A stretch of 64,000 bases of DNA from Yoonia sp. (GCF_018402175.1 NZ_JAGYJK010000011.1:124001-188000); one strand, 5' to 3'. Positions 16,968 through 28,048 are shown, counted from the first letter of the stretch. Program-made: numbers and translations. The notes: generated by a model not told the origin, from the letters alone.

Positions 16968-17578
16968 AAAAACGCCTCATCCGTGCCGCCGCCGGTGCCG
17001 GGGGCGGATTTGAACGGGGTCAGGTCCAGCACCGGCGCATCCAGCCCCAGATCAATATGGGTGGCGATCACCGCGATCCCGCCTTGGGCCAGATGGTCGC
17101 CCTGCAGCCAGCGGGCGAACATCATCACCGATCCGGTGTCCAGCGACACGGTCGGTTCATCCAGAAACAGGATCTTGCGCCCGATCACCGCCAGCCGCGC
17201 CAGCCCCAGCCGCCGCTTTTGCCCCGCCGACAGGGTGCCGCCCTGCCGGTTGCGCAAGGCCGCCAGATCAAAGCTGTCCAGCACCGCCAGATCCAGCGGC
17301 ATGCCGTAAACCTCGGCCCAGAAGGCCAGATTTTCGGTCACGGTCAGTGCAGTCTTGATCCCGTCGGCATGGCTGGCATAGGCCGCCGCCTCCTCTGGCA
17401 TCACCACATCGCCGGTGATCGGCGGTTGCAGCCCCGCCAGCGTGCGCAGCAAGGTGGTTTTGCCAATGCCATTGGGGCCGCGCAGGACCAAAGCCTGCCC
17501 TGCGGCCAGATCAAAGCTGACATTGCTCAGGACCGCCGCACCGCCGCGCGCGCAGCCCAGACCCACGACATGCAACAT
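16964..17578 (-). CDS. ccmA: cytochrome c maturation ATPase CcmA
   Basis: 204-residue ABC ATPase of the CcmABCD complex. Walker A is [16 protein letters not shown], the signature is [14 protein letters not shown], and Walker B is [13 protein letters not shown]. The short single-domain form is normal for CcmA. It begins directly after the stop of the Mth938-like gene, with no gap, and overlaps ccmB. Confidence 0.95.
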   Translation of the reverse strand: MLHVVGLGCARGGAAVLSNVSFDLAAGQALVLRGPNGIGKTTLLRTLAGLQPPITGDVVMPEEAAAYASHADGIKTALTVTENLAFWAEVYGMPLDLAVLDSFDLAALRNRQGGTLSAGQKRRLGLARLAVIGRKILFLDEPTVSLDTGSVMMFARWLQGDHLAQGGIAVIATHIDLGLDAPVLDLTPFKSAPGTGGGTDEAFL

Positions 17579-17932
17579 TCAGACAGGAATCAGGGCAACC
17601 GCGACGCGGCGCCCTTCGGATAACAGCACATTATAGGTGCGGCAGGCGGCGGGCGACGCCATGCTTTCCACGCCGATGCCTGCTTGTTCCAAGGTATTGC
17701 GGAAATCCGCAGGCAAATGCGCAATTTCCGCACCAGTGCCGACGAACACGACATCGACATCAGCCATCCGGTCGATGATCGCACCCGTATCCATGAACCC
17801 GCCCCAAGGTGACACGCCGGTCGGAAACACCAGCACAGCGCCCTGCACGACCTTGCCGCCGATGCGGAAAAAGCCGGGTCCGTAGCCGTCAATCGGGACG
17901 GAATCGGTATATCTGATCTCGTTCAGGCGCAT
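17579..17932 (-). CDS. Mth938-like domain protein
   Basis: 117-residue small cytoplasmic protein of the Mth938/NDUFAF3-like family (MRLNEIRYTDSVPIDGYGPG, VVFVGTGAEIAHLP, AGIGVESMASPAACRTYNVL). In eukaryotes the related NDUFAF3 helps assemble complex I; the bacterial role is not settled. It sits between secF and ccmA in a continuous operon, an arrangement I associate with Rhodobacteraceae. The gap to secF is 12 bases and there is none to ccmA. Confidence 0.85.
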   Translation of the reverse strand: MRLNEIRYTDSVPIDGYGPGFFRIGGKVVQGAVLVFPTGVSPWGGFMDTGAIIDRMADVDVVFVGTGAEIAHLPADFRNTLEQAGIGVESMASPAACRTYNVLLSEGRRVAVALIPV

Positions 17933-17944
17933 CGGTTTCCCGCC

Positions 17945-18913
17945 TCAGCTGTCAATATGGCCGTATTTGGTGCCTGCGGCGGGGTCTTTTTTGGACCAGT
18001 CCCGCTTGACCCCCAACATCAGCACGATGTTCTTGGCGACGTAAAGCGAAGAATATGTCCCGACAATGATGCCCCATGCAATCGCAAAGACAAAGCCCCG
18101 GATCACATCCCCCCCCAACACCAGCAATGCAATCAGCGCGATCAGCGTCGTGCCGGATGTCATGATCGTCCGGCTGAGCGTTTCATTGGCCGACAGGTTC
18201 AAGACATCAACCAAAGGCTTGGCCTTGTATTTGCGCAGGTTTTCGCGCGCGCGGTCGAACACAACCACCGTGTCGTTGATCGAATAGCCCACGATGGTCA
18301 GCAGCGCCGCGATGATCGCCAGATCAAACCTGATCTGGAAAAACGCGAAAATCCCGATGGTCAGCGCCACGTCATGGATCAGTGCCGCCACAGCGCCCAC
18401 CGCGAATTGCCATTCGAACCGCAGCCAGATGTAAATCACAATCGCGGTCAGCGCGCCCAGCACAGCCATGACCGCAGTGCGGATCAATTCGCCCGATACT
18501 TTTGGCCCCACGCTTTCCACGGATGGAAAGGTGATGTCGGGGGCAATGCCGCGCAGGGCGTCTTGGATCTGCGCAATTGTCTGCGGCGAGATGCTTTCAT
18601 CGCCATCTTGCGCCTGAATCCGGATCATCGCGACATTCTGGTCATCGTCAAAGGTCGGGTCAAAGACTTGCGTGATACTGATATCACCCAATTCAAGCGG
18701 GTTCAGCGCCTCGCGATAGGCGGCGACATCGACGGATTGGGTCGATTCCGTGCGGATCGACGTGCCGCCGCGAAAATCGATCCCGAAATTCAGCCCGTAG
18801 ACCAGAAACACCACAACCGACAGGACCACCATCAGCGCGGACGCGCCAAAGGTCAGCCAAGCATAGCGGAAAAAGTTGATATTCGTCTGTTCAGGGACCA
18901 GCCGCAGGCGCAT
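17945..18913 (-). CDS. secF: protein translocase subunit SecF
   Basis: 322-residue membrane protein of the SecDF-YajC complex, which uses the proton gradient to help complete export. It has six membrane segments with the family motifs NFGIDFRGGTSIRTES near residue 40, GYSINDTVVVFDRARENLRK, and NETLSRTIMTSGTTLIALIAL. It starts 4 bases after the secD stop. Confidence 0.97.
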   Translation of the reverse strand: MRLRLVPEQTNINFFRYAWLTFGASALMVVLSVVVFLVYGLNFGIDFRGGTSIRTESTQSVDVAAYREALNPLELGDISITQVFDPTFDDDQNVAMIRIQAQDGDESISPQTIAQIQDALRGIAPDITFPSVESVGPKVSGELIRTAVMAVLGALTAIVIYIWLRFEWQFAVGAVAALIHDVALTIGIFAFFQIRFDLAIIAALLTIVGYSINDTVVVFDRARENLRKYKAKPLVDVLNLSANETLSRTIMTSGTTLIALIALLVLGGDVIRGFVFAIAWGIIVGTYSSLYVAKNIVLMLGVKRDWSKKDPAAGTKYGHIDS

Positions 18914-18917
18914 GGCG

Positions 18918-20579
18918 TCAAACCTCGATTGTCTTGGGTCGGCGGTAGGCGAACCATATGGAAATCAGCGACCGGGTGACGAAAATCGCGGTAAAGACCG
19001 ATGTAATGATCCCCAGTCCCAGCGTGATGGCGAAACCGCGCACAGGGCCAGACCCCAGCGCGAACAGGATCACTGCCACCATGAAAGTGGTGAAATTGCT
19101 GTCCGTGATCGCCGATAGCGCGCGTTCATAGCCAAGCTCGATCGCGCGGGCGGGGCCTTTGGCGGTTTTCAATTCCTCGCGGATACGTTCGAACACCAGC
19201 ACATTGGCATCCACCGCCATACCCACGGTCAGCACGATCCCCGCGATCCCGGGCAGCGTCAGCGTGGCGCCCACCAGCGACAGCACACCAAAGATCAGGC
19301 CAAGGTTGATCGCCAGCGCGATATTGGCAAACCAACCGAAAAGACCATAGCTCAGCCCCATGAACACGATGACCAGCAGCCCGCCCACCAGCGCGGCCAG
19401 ACGGCCTGCATCAATCGAATCCTGCCCCAGTTCGGGGCCGATGGTGCGTTCTTCCAGAAAGGTCAGTTCCGCAGGCAAGGCACCGGCGCGCAACAGCACG
19501 GCCAGATTGGTGGCCTCTTCTGTGGTGAAATTGCCGGTGATGATGCCCGATCCGCCTGGAATATGGCTTTGGATCGTGGGGGCGGAAATCACTTCGTTAT
19601 CCAGCACGATGGCAAAGGGCGATCCGATATTGGCCAAAGTATAATCGCCGAAAATCCGCGCGGCAGAGGTGTTGAACCGGAACCCAACCGCCGCCCGCCC
19701 GTTCTGGTCGAAATCCAGCTGCGCGTTTTCCAGCTGTTCGCCGGTCACGACAGGGCGGCGTTCAAGGATATAGAACAGGCCGGGTTCATCCACCGACGGC
19801 ACAAGGAAATTGCCGGTGCCGGGGGATTCGTTTGCATTGCTGGTGCGTGCGACCACAGGGTTGAATGTCAGCTGCGCGGTGGTGCCCAGCAGATCCTTGA
19901 TCTCCTGCGCCGACCCGACACCGGGGACCTGCACCAGCACGCGTTCGGACCCTTGGCGCTGGATCGTGGGTTCGCGGGTGCCGACCTCGTCGATGCGGCG
20001 GCGGATGATTTCCAGCGTTTGCAGCATCGTGCGTTCGTTCATGGCGGACATTTCCGCCTCGCTGATGGTGATGACCAGCAAGGTGCCATTGATCCGCACG
20101 TCGATATTGGACGCCGCAGCCCCGGTGAAGGACGTGACCGGACGGCCCAGACCGCGCACCAGATCAAAGGCGCGGTCAGCCCCCGCCGCATCAGAAATGC
20201 GCACGCGCAATTCACTGGCGGGGCCTTCTTCGCGCGTCACAAAGCCAACGACATTGCGTTCCGCCGCCAGCACGTCACGCACCTGCGGCCAGAACCCTTC
20301 GAGAAAGGCCGCATGCACATCCTGCACCGCGACCTCGACCAGCAGATGCGCGCCGCCGCGCAGATCCAGCCCCAGATTGACCAGATTGGACGGCAGGAAT
20401 GACGGCCACAGACCGGCATCCTGTTCCAGCGCGGCACTGGTCTGGCCCGTGGCGATCACCGCGCGGGCGTCGTTCGCCACCTCGACGCGGCTGTAAAACC
20501 CGTTCGGCAGTGCCAGCATCAGGCCCACCACGACGGTCAGCCAGATCATGATCTGCTTGGGATAAGAGATAGACAGCAT
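18918..20579 (-). CDS. secD: protein translocase subunit SecD
   Basis: 553 residues, partner of SecF. The N-terminal span is followed by [15 protein letters not shown] (the D1 motif), a large periplasmic P1 domain with [19 protein letters not shown], and the C-terminal six-span bundle with [19 protein letters not shown] and [23 protein letters not shown]. Length and motifs are typical and no defect is seen. Second gene of the yajC-secDF operon; the gap to yajC is 21 bases. Confidence 0.97.
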   Translation of the reverse strand: MLSISYPKQIMIWLTVVVGLMLALPNGFYSRVEVANDARAVIATGQTSAALEQDAGLWPSFLPSNLVNLGLDLRGGAHLLVEVAVQDVHAAFLEGFWPQVRDVLAAERNVVGFVTREEGPASELRVRISDAAGADRAFDLVRGLGRPVTSFTGAAASNIDVRINGTLLVITISEAEMSAMNERTMLQTLEIIRRRIDEVGTREPTIQRQGSERVLVQVPGVGSAQEIKDLLGTTAQLTFNPVVARTSNANESPGTGNFLVPSVDEPGLFYILERRPVVTGEQLENAQLDFDQNGRAAVGFRFNTSAARIFGDYTLANIGSPFAIVLDNEVISAPTIQSHIPGGSGIITGNFTTEEATNLAVLLRAGALPAELTFLEERTIGPELGQDSIDAGRLAALVGGLLVIVFMGLSYGLFGWFANIALAINLGLIFGVLSLVGATLTLPGIAGIVLTVGMAVDANVLVFERIREELKTAKGPARAIELGYERALSAITDSNFTTFMVAVILFALGSGPVRGFAITLGLGIITSVFTAIFVTRSLISIWFAYRRPKTIEV

Positions 20580-20600
20580 CTGGCGGCCTTTTCGGCGTCG

Positions 20601-20882
20601 TTAGGTTTTGGTCGGCTCGGTCTTGTTCAGCACCGATACGATCGTCGGTTTCATGACACGGACGATGACGCCAGAGGCGATCTCGACATCGACCTCGCCC
20701 ACCTCGTCCTTGACCTTGGCGATCTTGCCGACAACGCCGCCCTGGGTGACGACCTGATCGCCACGGCGCAGTGCGGCCAGCATCGCAGTATGTTCTTTCA
20801 CCCGCTTTTGCTGGGGCCGGATCAGCAGGAAATACATGATCCCGAAGATCAACAGCAACATAACCAGATCGGCAGCTCTCAT
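20601..20882 (-). CDS. yajC: preprotein translocase subunit YajC
   Basis: 93-residue protein with one N-terminal membrane helix ([20 protein letters not shown]) and a soluble domain [21 protein letters not shown]. It associates with SecDF. First gene of the operon; the 249 bases to the divergent serS would hold its promoter, but no clear hexamers were picked out. Confidence 0.95.
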   Translation of the reverse strand: MRAADLVMLLLIFGIMYFLLIRPQQKRVKEHTAMLAALRRGDQVVTQGGVVGKIAKVKDEVGEVDVEIASGVIVRVMKPTIVSVLNKTEPTKT

Positions 20883-21131
20883 TTTCCATCCCTTGTGTTG
20901 GTTGGGGCCAGGCGGCCCGACAGTCGCAAGACCCTAAAAGTTGCAAGGCTGATTTGCAACAAGGTCCGTTCCCAATGCCATATGGGGCAAGGGGGCGTGG
21001 GATGCAATCGGGCAGGCCCGCGCGGGGCGCACTTTTGCGCCAGCTTTGGGGGTCGGCGTGGTCTGGCCTACTTTCCTCTGCCCGCAAACTGCGGCATATG
21101 TCGCGCAAAGGACCAAGCCAAGGACAAGCCC

Positions 21132-22424
21132 ATGCATGATATCCGATCAATCCGCGACACTCCGGATGCGTTTGATGCGGCCCTGTCGCGGCGCGGGCTG
21201 GCCCCTGTCGCGGCCACGATCCTTGATCTGGACGAGGCGCGGCGCAAGCTGATCCTTGCCGCCGAAACCGCACAGGCCGAGGCGAACAAGGCGTCCAAGG
21301 ATGTGGGCGCCGCCAAGGCGCGCGGCGATGACGCCGAATTCGACCGCCTGCGCGGCCTGATCGCCGACAGCAAATCCCGCATCGCCGCCATGAACGACGA
21401 GGCGAAAGCAAAAGATCAGGCGCTGACCGACCTGCTGGCCACCCTGCCCAACCTGCCTGACCCAAGCATCCCCGATGGCAAGGACGAGGCCGATAATGTC
21501 GAAATCCGCCGCCATGGCACGCCGCGCGCGTTCTGCTTTGCGCCGGTTGAACATTACGACATTGCAGGCATCAAACAGGGCATGGATTTTGAAACCGCCG
21601 CCAAACTGTCGGGCAGCCGTTTTGTGCTGCTGACCGGCGCTGTCGCCCGCCTGCACCGCGCATTGGCACAATTCATGCTGGATTTGCATGTCGAGGACCA
21701 CGGCCTGACAGAAACCATCACCCCCGTCATGGTCCGCGAAGACATGATGTACGGCACCGGCCAGCTGCCCAAATTCGGCGAGGACAGCTATCAGACCACC
21801 AATGGCTGGTGGTTGATCCCCACCGCAGAGGTCACGCTGACCAATATCGTCAATGGCGAAACGGTCGACGAATCCACCCTGCCCCGCCGCCATGTCGCCC
21901 ATACCCTGTGTTTCCGGTCCGAGGCCGGATCGGCAGGCCGCGACACATCGGGCATGCTGCGCCAGCACCAGTTCGAAAAGGTCGAGATGGTCAGCATCAC
22001 CACCCCCGATCAAAGCGCCGCCGAACATGACCGCATGACGCAATGCGCGCAGACCGTGCTGGAACGGCTGGGCCTGCCTTACCGCACCGTCGTGCTCTGT
22101 GCCGGTGACATGGGCGCGGGTGCGACCAAGACCCATGATATCGAGGTTTGGCTGCCCGGCCAGAACACCTATCGCGAAATCAGTTCGGTGTCGGTCTGCG
22201 GCGATTATCAGGCGCGGCGCATGAATGCCCGCTTCCGCCCCGCAGGCGGCGGCAAGCCCGAATTCGTCCATACGTTGAACGGATCAGGTCTGGCCGTGGG
22301 GCGCACCCTGATCGCGGTCGTGGAAAACGGCCAGCAAGAGGACGGATCCGTCGATCTGCCCGCCGCATTGCACCCCTATCTGCGCGGCAAGACGCGGATC
22401 ACGGCCGAAGGTATGCTCGGATGA
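21132..22424 (+). CDS. serS: serine--tRNA ligase
   Basis: Class II aminoacyl-tRNA synthetase that charges tRNA-Ser. 430 residues: an N-terminal coiled-coil arm for the long variable arm of tRNA ([20 protein letters not shown] region), then motif 2 with [21 protein letters not shown] and the motif 3 region [20 protein letters not shown]. The frame extends 114 codons upstream, but [14 protein letters not shown] is the family start with an AAGGACAA Shine-Dalgarno. Its stop overlaps the start of the next gene (ATGA). Confidence 0.97.
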   Translation: MHDIRSIRDTPDAFDAALSRRGLAPVAATILDLDEARRKLILAAETAQAEANKASKDVGAAKARGDDAEFDRLRGLIADSKSRIAAMNDEAKAKDQALTDLLATLPNLPDPSIPDGKDEADNVEIRRHGTPRAFCFAPVEHYDIAGIKQGMDFETAAKLSGSRFVLLTGAVARLHRALAQFMLDLHVEDHGLTETITPVMVREDMMYGTGQLPKFGEDSYQTTNGWWLIPTAEVTLTNIVNGETVDESTLPRRHVAHTLCFRSEAGSAGRDTSGMLRQHQFEKVEMVSITTPDQSAAEHDRMTQCAQTVLERLGLPYRTVVLCAGDMGAGATKTHDIEVWLPGQNTYREISSVSVCGDYQARRMNARFRPAGGGKPEFVHTLNGSGLAVGRTLIAVVENGQQEDGSVDLPAALHPYLRGKTRITAEGMLG

Positions 22425-23131
22425 CACATATCCGGGCCTATCTGACCCTGCTGTTCACGGTGACATTCGTTACCTCACCCCTGTTTACCAGCCCGTTCAG
22501 CGGGTTTCGCGCCGATCAATTGCCGATTCCCCAGATCGACCCGCCGATCCAGCCTGCGGGCTATGCTTTTGCGATCTGGGGGCTGATCTATGGCTGGTTG
22601 GTTGTGTCGGCGGTTTACGGGTTGTGGAAACGGCGCGGCGCGCGGGCTTGGGACCGGGTCCGCCTGCCTTTGCTGATCAGCCTTGCGCTGGGAACGCCGT
22701 GGCTGGCGGTGGCCAATGTCAGCCCTGTCTGGGCGACGGTGCTGATCTTTGCGATGGCGGTGCCGGCGATCTGGGCCGTGCTGGTGGCCCCGCGAACCGA
22801 CCGCTACTGGCTGCGCGCGCCGGTGTCGATCTATGCGGGCTGGTTGACGGCGGCGGCATTCGTGTCGCTGGGCAGCACGGCGGCGGGTCATGGCCTGCTG
22901 ATGGGCGCATTGGGCTGGGCCTATGTCGGGATTATCGCGGCGCTTGGCGTGGCGGTCATTACCCAATGGCGCAGCCGCGCGCCGGGGTATGGGCTAACGG
23001 TGATCTGGGCCTTGTTCGCGATCATCATGGCCAATGGCATCGCCCCGCTGGGCGTCAGCCTGCTGGCGGGGGCGGGGATCGCGGTGATGACGGTCCTGAC
23101 CATCACCACCACGGGCCGCCCTATTTCTTAA
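22421..23131 (+). CDS. TspO/MBR-like tryptophan-rich membrane protein
   Basis: 236-residue, strongly hydrophobic protein with about seven or eight membrane segments, several Trp residues and the segment [19 protein letters not shown] that recalls TspO/MBR-type sensory proteins ("tryptophan-rich sensory protein" group). TspO proteins bind porphyrins or sterols, but this longer relative is uncharacterised as far as I know. The ATG overlaps the serS stop. The last 11 bases overlap the end of the convergent der gene. Confidence 0.6.
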   Translation: MTHIRAYLTLLFTVTFVTSPLFTSPFSGFRADQLPIPQIDPPIQPAGYAFAIWGLIYGWLVVSAVYGLWKRRGARAWDRVRLPLLISLALGTPWLAVANVSPVWATVLIFAMAVPAIWAVLVAPRTDRYWLRAPVSIYAGWLTAAAFVSLGSTAAGHGLLMGALGWAYVGIIAALGVAVITQWRSRAPGYGLTVIWALFAIIMANGIAPLGVSLLAGAGIAVMTVLTITTTGRPIS

Positions 23132-24563
23132 GATGCTTTGACAGGCGCGACGGCTGCGAGGATTTTTTATCCTTGTAAGGGTTCTTGTCACCCTGATCGC
23201 GCAAGTACAGCCGGATCGGCGTGCCCGGCATATCAAAATCGGCCCGCAACCCGTTGACCAGATAGCGTTTATAGCTTTCGGGCATCAGGTCGGGATGCGA
23301 TGTCATCACCACGAATGCGGGCGGGCGGGTTTTCACCTGCGTGGCATAGCGCATCTTGATCCGCTTGCCCCCCGGGGCGGGCGGCGGGTGCTGTTCCAGC
23401 ATCCCGATCAGCCAGCGGTTCAATTGCGCGGTGGTCACACGGCGGTTCCAGACATCATGCGCGCGCATGATCGCCTGTTGCAGTTTATCCAGCCCCTTGC
23501 CCGTCTTGGCAGACACAGTGACCAATGGCGCGCCACGCAATTGCGGCAGCAGGCGTTCGAAACTTTCGCGCAATTCGCGCAATTTGTCCTGCTTGTCGTC
23601 CTCGGTGTCCCATTTGTTCACCGCGATCACCACGGCGCGGCCTTCGCGTTCGGCAAGGTCCGCAATGCGCAAATCCTGCTGTTCGAACGGGATTTCCACG
23701 TCGAGCAGGACAACCACGACTTCGGCGAATTTGACCGCGCGCAGACCGTCGGACACCGACAGTTTTTCCAGCTTTTCATGGATCTTGGCCTTGCGGCGCA
23801 TGCCTGCGGTATCGAAAATCCGCATCGGCACGCCGTCCCAGACTTGTTTCACGGATATGGCATCGCGGGTGATCCCTGCTTCGGGTCCGGTCAGCAGGCG
23901 TTCCTCGCCGATGATCTTGTTGATCAGTGTGGATTTGCCCGCATTGGGGCGACCCACAACGGCAATCTGCAAAGGTTTGGCAACAGTCGGCACGCGCGGC
24001 GCATCCTCGTCATCCTCGCCCACGTCAACATCGGTTTCGGGCGCGTCCAATGCGGCGCGTTCCTCGAAAGCATCGGAAATCGGGCGCAGCACATCCATCA
24101 ATTCGCCCATGCCTTCGCCATGTTCGGCGGAAATCCGGATCGGCTCGCCCAGACCCAGCGCATAGGCTTCGAGGATGGTGTTATCGGCGGCGCGGCCTTC
24201 GCCCTTGTTGGCAGCCAGAATGACATTCGCGTTCTTCTTGCGCAGGATATCGGCAAAGACCTGATCAGCAGGCAGCACCCCGGCCCGCGCGTCGATCATG
24301 AACAGGCACACATCGGCCATTTCCACCGCGCGCTCGGTCAGGCGGCGCATCCGGCCTTGCAGGCTGTCGTCGGTGGCTTCTTCCAGACCGGCGCTGTCGA
24401 TCACGGTGAACCGCAGATCGGCCAGCCGCCCTTCGCCTTCGCGCAAATCACGGGTGACGCCGGGCTGGTCATCGACCAAGGCCAGTTTCTTGCCGACAAG
24501 TCGGTTGAACAAGGTGGATTTGCCCACATTGGGACGGCCCACGATGGCAAGGGTAAAGGTCAT
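23121..24563 (-). CDS. der: ribosome biogenesis GTPase Der
   Basis: Double-GTPase essential for 50S assembly, 480 residues. The first G domain begins with [16 protein letters not shown], the second (about residue 205) with [16 protein letters not shown] and NKWD, and a C-terminal KH-like domain with [20 protein letters not shown] follows. The acidic linker [12 protein letters not shown] between the G domains is usual. AGGAG precedes the ATG. Last gene of the yfgM-bamB-der operon; overlaps the convergent TspO-like gene by 11 bases. Confidence 0.97.
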   Translation of the reverse strand: MTFTLAIVGRPNVGKSTLFNRLVGKKLALVDDQPGVTRDLREGEGRLADLRFTVIDSAGLEEATDDSLQGRMRRLTERAVEMADVCLFMIDARAGVLPADQVFADILRKKNANVILAANKGEGRAADNTILEAYALGLGEPIRISAEHGEGMGELMDVLRPISDAFEERAALDAPETDVDVGEDDEDAPRVPTVAKPLQIAVVGRPNAGKSTLINKIIGEERLLTGPEAGITRDAISVKQVWDGVPMRIFDTAGMRRKAKIHEKLEKLSVSDGLRAVKFAEVVVVLLDVEIPFEQQDLRIADLAEREGRAVVIAVNKWDTEDDKQDKLRELRESFERLLPQLRGAPLVTVSAKTGKGLDKLQQAIMRAHDVWNRRVTTAQLNRWLIGMLEQHPPPAPGGKRIKMRYATQVKTRPPAFVVMTSHPDLMPESYKRYLVNGLRADFDMPGTPIRLYLRDQGDKNPYKDKKSSQPSRLSKHLKK

Positions 24564-24611
24564 ATCTACGGCTCCTGACGCGCTAGATGCGTCCGCTACA
24601 CCATTCAGGGC

Positions 24612-25895
24612 CTAACGGAAAGCGTGCAGTTGCCCTGTCTTGCTAATGACGTAAAGGGTCTGGCCCGCCACCACCGGCGCAGAGGCCGCCCCACCAGGCA
24701 GGGCAATCGTGCCAATCAACGCGCCAGAGGCCGGATCAAACTGCCGGATCAGCCCGTCAGACGAGGCCACAATCACCCGCCCCCCGGCCAGAACGGGGCC
24801 AAAATGCGCGATTACGCTGCGTTGGCGGCCGGTATTGTCGCCTGCGAAATCGGGCAGGTCCACGCGCCAGACAGGCGCGCCCGTGGCGGCGTCCAGCCGG
24901 ACCAGTTCGCTGATGTCATTGACCATGAACAACGATCCGCCCGCAGGCCAGATCGGGCCAACGGCCCCTTCGCCCGCTGTCCAGATGCGGCTGCCGTTGC
25001 GGATATCAAAGGCAACGCTGCGTCCGCCGAAACTTGCCGCATAGACGCGGCCTGCGTCGATCACCGGCGCACCGGCGATATCGCTGACCAGGGTCACGGC
25101 CCGGCCCAGCCGGTCGCCCGCGACGACATTGGTCCAGCGCGGCAGCCCGCCCTGGGGATAGGTGGCCAGTATTTCACCCGACGGGAAGGGAATCACCACG
25201 GTGTCACCGCTGACAGCAACGGCGGCGCTGCCCGCAAATGTCGTCAGTGACGGCGTGCCGCTTTGCTGCCAGCGCGTCAGGCCCGTTGCGGCATCCAGCG
25301 CCCAGGCCGTGCTGTCGCGGGCCACCACATAGACCAGATCACCGTTGAAGGTCGCAGGCGCATTGACCGGCGCGTTCAGGGTCTTGGTCCAGATCACCGC
25401 CCCCGTGGCGGGGTCCAGCGCGCTGATTTCACCAAATCCGGTCGTGACATAGACCCGCCCGCCGCCAAAAGACACCGCCCCGCCCGATGCCTCGCCCGCG
25501 TTGAACCGGTCGGGTGTCAGATCGCGCTGCCAGATGGCAGCACCGGTCGTCGCTGTGGCCGTCACCATGGCACCGGCATCGACGGTATAGACCACGCCGC
25601 CTGCGACCACCGGTTCGCCAGTGATCCGCGCGCGGCGGCTGTCGCCCGCGCCGATATCGGCCACAAAGGCAGGCTGCAACGCCGCGCCAAGGGCGGGATG
25701 TGCGGGAATTTCCGCGCGCTGGGTCCAGTCGGCATTGGCCTGCGCCTGCGGCAGCGCCAAGGGCAGGCTCTGGTTGACCACAGCGGCTGTGTCGCGGATT
25801 TCGAACCGGTCGCCGGGCAGGATGATCTGCTCTTCCCCGCAAGCCGCCAGAACCGACAGGACAAAGGCGGCACCAATAAAGGGTCTATAGGTCAT
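24612..25895 (-). CDS. bamB: BamB-like outer membrane assembly lipoprotein
   Basis: 427-residue lipoprotein with signal peptide and lipobox LAAC near residue 20, followed by PQQ-type beta-propeller repeats (repeated ATGAxxWxxxL patterns such as ATTGAAIWQRDL, ATGAVIWTKTL, ATGLTRWQQ, ATGAPVWRVDL). BamB is a scaffold of the BAM complex that inserts outer-membrane proteins. The in-frame region 24 codons upstream lacks a signal sequence, so 25895 is chosen. Order yfgM-like, bamB, der is the conserved proteobacterial operon. Confidence 0.88.
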   Translation of the reverse strand: MTYRPFIGAAFVLSVLAACGEEQIILPGDRFEIRDTAAVVNQSLPLALPQAQANADWTQRAEIPAHPALGAALQPAFVADIGAGDSRRARITGEPVVAGGVVYTVDAGAMVTATATTGAAIWQRDLTPDRFNAGEASGGAVSFGGGRVYVTTGFGEISALDPATGAVIWTKTLNAPVNAPATFNGDLVYVVARDSTAWALDAATGLTRWQQSGTPSLTTFAGSAAVAVSGDTVVIPFPSGEILATYPQGGLPRWTNVVAGDRLGRAVTLVSDIAGAPVIDAGRVYAASFGGRSVAFDIRNGSRIWTAGEGAVGPIWPAGGSLFMVNDISELVRLDAATGAPVWRVDLPDFAGDNTGRQRSVIAHFGPVLAGGRVIVASSDGLIRQFDPASGALIGTIALPGGAASAPVVAGQTLYVISKTGQLHAFR

Positions 25896-25923
25896 CACAG
25901 GTCCATTCCGTTTCTTCGGCCAG

Positions 25924-26583
25924 TTATTGCGCCAATGCGGCACCGGTCGCATCCTCGCCCAAGGCAATCAGCAAGGTCTGCGCCCGGTCCAACAGGCCAC
26001 GGGTCACGGCGGCATCTTCGGCAATCTGGCGCAGGATCGCAACCGCGCCGGTCTGGTCACCGGTTTCCAGCGTCAGATAGGCCATCTGTTCCAGCGCCAG
26101 CAGGCGGAACGGCTGGCCGGGCTGGGCCAAAACCTCCAGCGCTGCCAGACGGGCGGGCATCTCGCCCACGGGCAGCATGGCAGCTTTGATCGCCGCCAGA
26201 TCGCGGTAGATCGCAGGTGTCGCCGGATCGGCGGCAAGCGCGCCCAGACTGGCGGCGGCGGCCTCTGCCTGGCCTGCTTCTTGTTGTGTCGATGCCATCA
26301 GCAGCGCGGTGATCACGGCGGCATTGCCCTGCGCGCTGACCCCCGCCATCGCCGTGGCGCGCGCGGTTTCGTCATTTTCGGCCAAAGCCGCCAGCAAGGC
26401 ATCGCCCGCCGCCTGCGCTGCCGCGCGGTCCTGTGCGTTGCGGTATTCGTTCCAGGCTGTGCCACCGACGATCCCCAGCACCACCAGCACCGCGATCCAG
26501 CCATAGCGACGCAGATAGCCAAACAGCTTGTCACGGCGCATTTCCTCGGTGACTTCGTCGATAAAGCTGTCTGGATTGCTCAT
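25924..26583 (-). CDS. YfgM-like tetratricopeptide membrane protein
   Basis: 219 residues: a cytoplasmic start MSNPDSFIDEVTEEMRRDKL, one membrane helix (GWIAVLVVLGIVGGTAW), then an alanine-rich helical-repeat domain in the periplasm. It matches the YfgM/TPR_21 family, which assists protein export and envelope stress control in E. coli. Translation could also begin 16 codons upstream, but the MSNPDSFIDEV start fits the family. bamB follows 28 bases later. Divergent from the RND adaptor across 247 bases. Confidence 0.8.
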   Translation of the reverse strand: MSNPDSFIDEVTEEMRRDKLFGYLRRYGWIAVLVVLGIVGGTAWNEYRNAQDRAAAQAAGDALLAALAENDETARATAMAGVSAQGNAAVITALLMASTQQEAGQAEAAAASLGALAADPATPAIYRDLAAIKAAMLPVGEMPARLAALEVLAQPGQPFRLLALEQMAYLTLETGDQTGAVAILRQIAEDAAVTRGLLDRAQTLLIALGEDATGAALAQ

Positions 26584-26722
26584 CCCGGCCCCCTTTTGCG
26601 CCGCAAGCGGCATGATCATTGCAGGGTTCATATCGTGAAGCCCGCCCGCTGGACAAGAGCAGAGCGCAGATTGCCACCCAAAGGCACCAAATTCCCGCTT
26701 GTCCGCAGGTTAATGCCAGCAT

Positions 26723-26746
26723 AACTTGAACTGGATGGTTCAGTTT
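26723..26746. promoter_or_regulatory. possible TetR-type operator upstream of the RND operon
   Basis: AACTTGAAC-TGGATG-GTTCAGTTT, a 24-bp imperfect dyad (7 of 9 arm positions complementary) 85 bases before the adaptor gene. It resembles operators of TetR/AcrR repressors of RND pumps (TTGAACtg type). No TetR gene lies in the window, so the regulator would be encoded elsewhere. Confidence 0.4.
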
Positions 26747-26830
26747 AAAACGTGATCCACCCGCGCGTGTTGCGCGTACAATCGTCAGGTGTGATTTTAC
26801 GCCTGTGTCTATGTCTGGAAAGGCCCGTCA

Positions 26831-28048
26831 ATGCGCTTGATGTCGATGTTTGCGGCTGTGGTTGTCGCGGCTGTTCTGTATCTGATCGTGTTTCAACGGG
26901 ACCAATTGCTGGCTTTCGCGGGTGCCGACAGCGACACCCCCGTGACCGTTTCAATGTCCGACACAGCCGCAGCCCAAGGGATCGGCGTGATCGCAATCCG
27001 CGCGCAGGCACAACCAATCGACAGCGCGGTTTTGCTGCGTGGCCAGACCGCAGCGGCGCGCGACGTCACGGTGGCCGCGGAAACATCCGGTCTTGTGGTG
27101 TCAGAACCCCTGCCCAAGGGCAGTTTCGTAAATGCGGGCGATACGCTTTGCACGCTGGACCCCGGCACGCGGGCGGCCACATTGGCCGAGGCCCGCGCCC
27201 GCCTGTCCGAGGCGCAAAGCCGCGTCCCCGAGGCCGAGGCAGGCGTGATCGAAGCCCAGGCGCGGGTACGCGAGGCAGAGATCAACCTCAACGCCGCGCG
27301 CGCGCTGTCACAGGATGGGTTTGCCTCTGAAACCCGTGTGGTGGGCGCACAAGCGGCGATGGATTCGGCAAGCGCGGGCGTGCAACGCGCGCGCAGCGCG
27401 GTGTCATCCGCGCTGGCAGGGATCGAATCGGCCCAAGCCGCTGTCGCCAGCGCCGAACGCGACATCGCCCGTCTGGTGATCACTGCCCCGTTCGAAGGCT
27501 TGCTTGAAACCGATACCGCCGAGCTTGGGTCGCTGATGCAGCCCGGCGCGCCCTGTGCCACGATCATCCAGCTGGACCCGATCCGTCTGGTCGGTTTCGT
27601 CCCCGAAGCGGATGTGGGCCGGATCACTGTCGGGGCCATGGCAGGCGGGCGGTTGTCCGGCCAGCAAGAGGTTGTGGGCGAGGTCACATTCCTGTCGCGC
27701 AGCGCCGATCCCGTCACCCGCACCTTTCGCGTCGAAGTGACCGTGCCGAACCCCGATCTGGCAATCAGCGACGGGCTGAGCGCCGAAATCATCGTCGCGG
27801 CAGAGGGCCAATCCGCGCATCTGATCGCGCAATCCACGCTGACGCTGGATGATGCAGGCACGCTGGGCGTGCGGATCGTCGGCCCCGACATGACCGCGCA
27901 ATTCATGCCCGTGACCCTGCTGCGCGACACAGCGCAGGGCGTCTGGGTCGCGGGCCTGCCCGATGTGGTGGATATCATCACGCTGGGGCAGGAATTCGTG
28001 ATCGACGGCGTGCCGATCGTGCCGACCTATGCAGAGGCCAGCCAATGA
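26831..28048 (+). CDS. RND efflux periplasmic adaptor (membrane fusion protein)
   Basis: 405 residues linking an inner-membrane RND pump to an outer-membrane channel. It has an N-terminal membrane anchor (MFAAVVVAAVLYLIVF), lipoyl half-motifs (ETSGLVVSEPLPKGSFVNAGDTLCTLD), a long alpha-hairpin coiled coil rich in Ala/Glu/Arg (about residues 115-215), then ITAPFEGLLETDTAELGSLM and beta-barrel segments. The gene overlaps the RND permease start (ATGA). Substrate cannot be told. A 24-bp dyad lies upstream. Confidence 0.9.
   Translation: MRLMSMFAAVVVAAVLYLIVFQRDQLLAFAGADSDTPVTVSMSDTAAAQGIGVIAIRAQAQPIDSAVLLRGQTAAARDVTVAAETSGLVVSEPLPKGSFVNAGDTLCTLDPGTRAATLAEARARLSEAQSRVPEAEAGVIEAQARVREAEINLNAARALSQDGFASETRVVGAQAAMDSASAGVQRARSAVSSALAGIESAQAAVASAERDIARLVITAPFEGLLETDTAELGSLMQPGAPCATIIQLDPIRLVGFVPEADVGRITVGAMAGGRLSGQQEVVGEVTFLSRSADPVTRTFRVEVTVPNPDLAISDGLSAEIIVAAEGQSAHLIAQSTLTLDDAGTLGVRIVGPDMTAQFMPVTLLRDTAQGVWVAGLPDVVDIITLGQEFVIDGVPIVPTYAEASQ

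Noticed and set aside
24564..24611. tRNA-like piece upstream of der: a 5-bp stem GACGC/GCGTC with 7-base loop ATCTAGC that would give anticodon CTA (amber suppressor)
   Set aside because: No acceptor stem, no T-arm with TTC and no CCA can be found around it. The stem-loop alone is likely chance; the stretch also holds the der Shine-Dalgarno.
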